Source: Chloroflexota bacterium (GTDB taxonomy: Bacteria; Chloroflexota; Chloroflexia; JAMDCE01). From it: a stretch of 13,946 bases of DNA. The translations under genes and the position numbers were made by a program. Shown piece by piece: positions 13,701 to 13,946 of the stretch. Within the stretch, counting starts at the first letter, position 1, and the number at the start of each line of letters is the position of its first letter. Below the pieces are notes generated by a model. That model saw only the letters and a program-made list of their open reading frames with translations. It made no database searches and was not told the origin of the DNA. The stretch lies in assembly GCA_023489135.1 (NCBI GenBank), contig JAMDCE010000212.1:1-13946 (forward strand), read 5' to 3'.

Positions 13701-13946
13701 GTGGGCTATAAAGACCTACGCCAATGGCTGAGACAGGTCGAAGATTTCGGCCAGATAAAGAAGATTGAAGGCGCAGACTGGAACCTGGAGATGGGCGCCA
13801 TCACCGAAGTGATATATCGCGAGGGCAAGCTCGCCTCGCCCCCGGCCGTCCTTTTCGAAAGGGTGCCGGGGTACCCGGAGGACTTCCGCGTCCTCTTCGG
13901 ACTAACCTGCTCCGTCGAGCGAATGGCCTTGACCCTGGGCTTCTCC
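13701..13946 (+). CDS. second UbiD-family decarboxylase, N-terminal fragment
   Basis: From GTG at 13701 the frame stays open to the end of the window (82 codons). It shows the UbiD N-terminus: GYKDLRQWL-x-QVE, then LEMGAITEVIYREG, then P-A-V-L-F-E-R-V-P-G-Y and a final LFGLTCSVERMALTLG, matching the family's E-V-x-R-x-x-x-x-x-GPALLFE and G-S-x-x-R-x-A-x-ALG blocks. GAAAGGA at 13687-13693 precedes the start, and the OCD-like gene ends 16 bp before it, so they should share the promoter at 12876-12904. The catalytic E-R-E residues lie beyond the window and cannot be checked. It is clearly different in sequence from the first UbiD gene, so it is not a recent duplicate. Confidence 0.88.
   Translation, partial: MGYKDLRQWLRQVEDFGQIKKIEGADWNLEMGAITEVIYREGKLASPPAVLFERVPGYPEDFRVLFGLTCSVERMALTLGFS

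Overview
This is a bacterial, GC-rich window (roughly 60% by eye) that is densely coded with catabolic genes. Strong AG-rich Shine-Dalgarno sites and sigma70-type promoters are visible, and GTG and TTG starts are used. The solute-binding protein of the tripartite transporter carries a lipobox and a long low-complexity linker instead of a plain periplasmic signal. That points to a monoderm-like envelope. A Chloroflexota (Dehalococcoidia/SAR202-like) or similar environmental lineage would fit, but this is inference and not proven. I see no RNA genes, CRISPR array, transposase or integrase.

Layout: (1) 1-5205, + strand: the C-terminal end of an AraC-type regulator, then a UbiD-family prenylated-FMN decarboxylase, then a complete tripartite tricarboxylate transporter in the order tctA-tctB-tctC. 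An 11-bp hairpin terminator (5232-5263) closes the unit. (2) 5206-5561: a gene-free spacer packed with palindromes. (3) 5562-7241, - strand: a thiamine-diphosphate enzyme of the acetolactate synthase/decarboxylase superfamily. It is divergent from (4) 7474-9801, + strand: a stand-alone molybdopterin-binding large subunit of the xanthine dehydrogenase family. (5) 9798-10493, - strand: a class II aldolase/adducin-family protein, convergent with (4); their stop codons share one CTAG. (6) 10673-12818, + strand: an MFS transporter, then an MBL-fold protein that lacks one canonical metal-ligand histidine. (7) 12935-13946, + strand: a short ornithine cyclodeaminase/mu-crystallin-like protein behind a near-consensus promoter, then the start of a second UbiD-family decarboxylase that runs off the window.

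Taken together this looks like an accessory catabolic island for organic acids, plausibly aromatic or heteroaromatic carboxylates. TctABC would import the acid, UbiD enzymes would decarboxylate it, and the TPP enzyme, Mo-hydroxylase subunit, aldolase-family protein and MBL protein would process it or its side chain. The MFS protein could import or export a related compound. The substrate cannot be read from the sequence. The unusual points are four different carbon-carbon lyase/decarboxylase-type genes in 14 kb, an orphan Mo subunit, two proteins with altered or missing conserved parts (MBL and OCD-like), a palindrome-rich spacer with a MITE-like element, and a strong bias to TAG stops.
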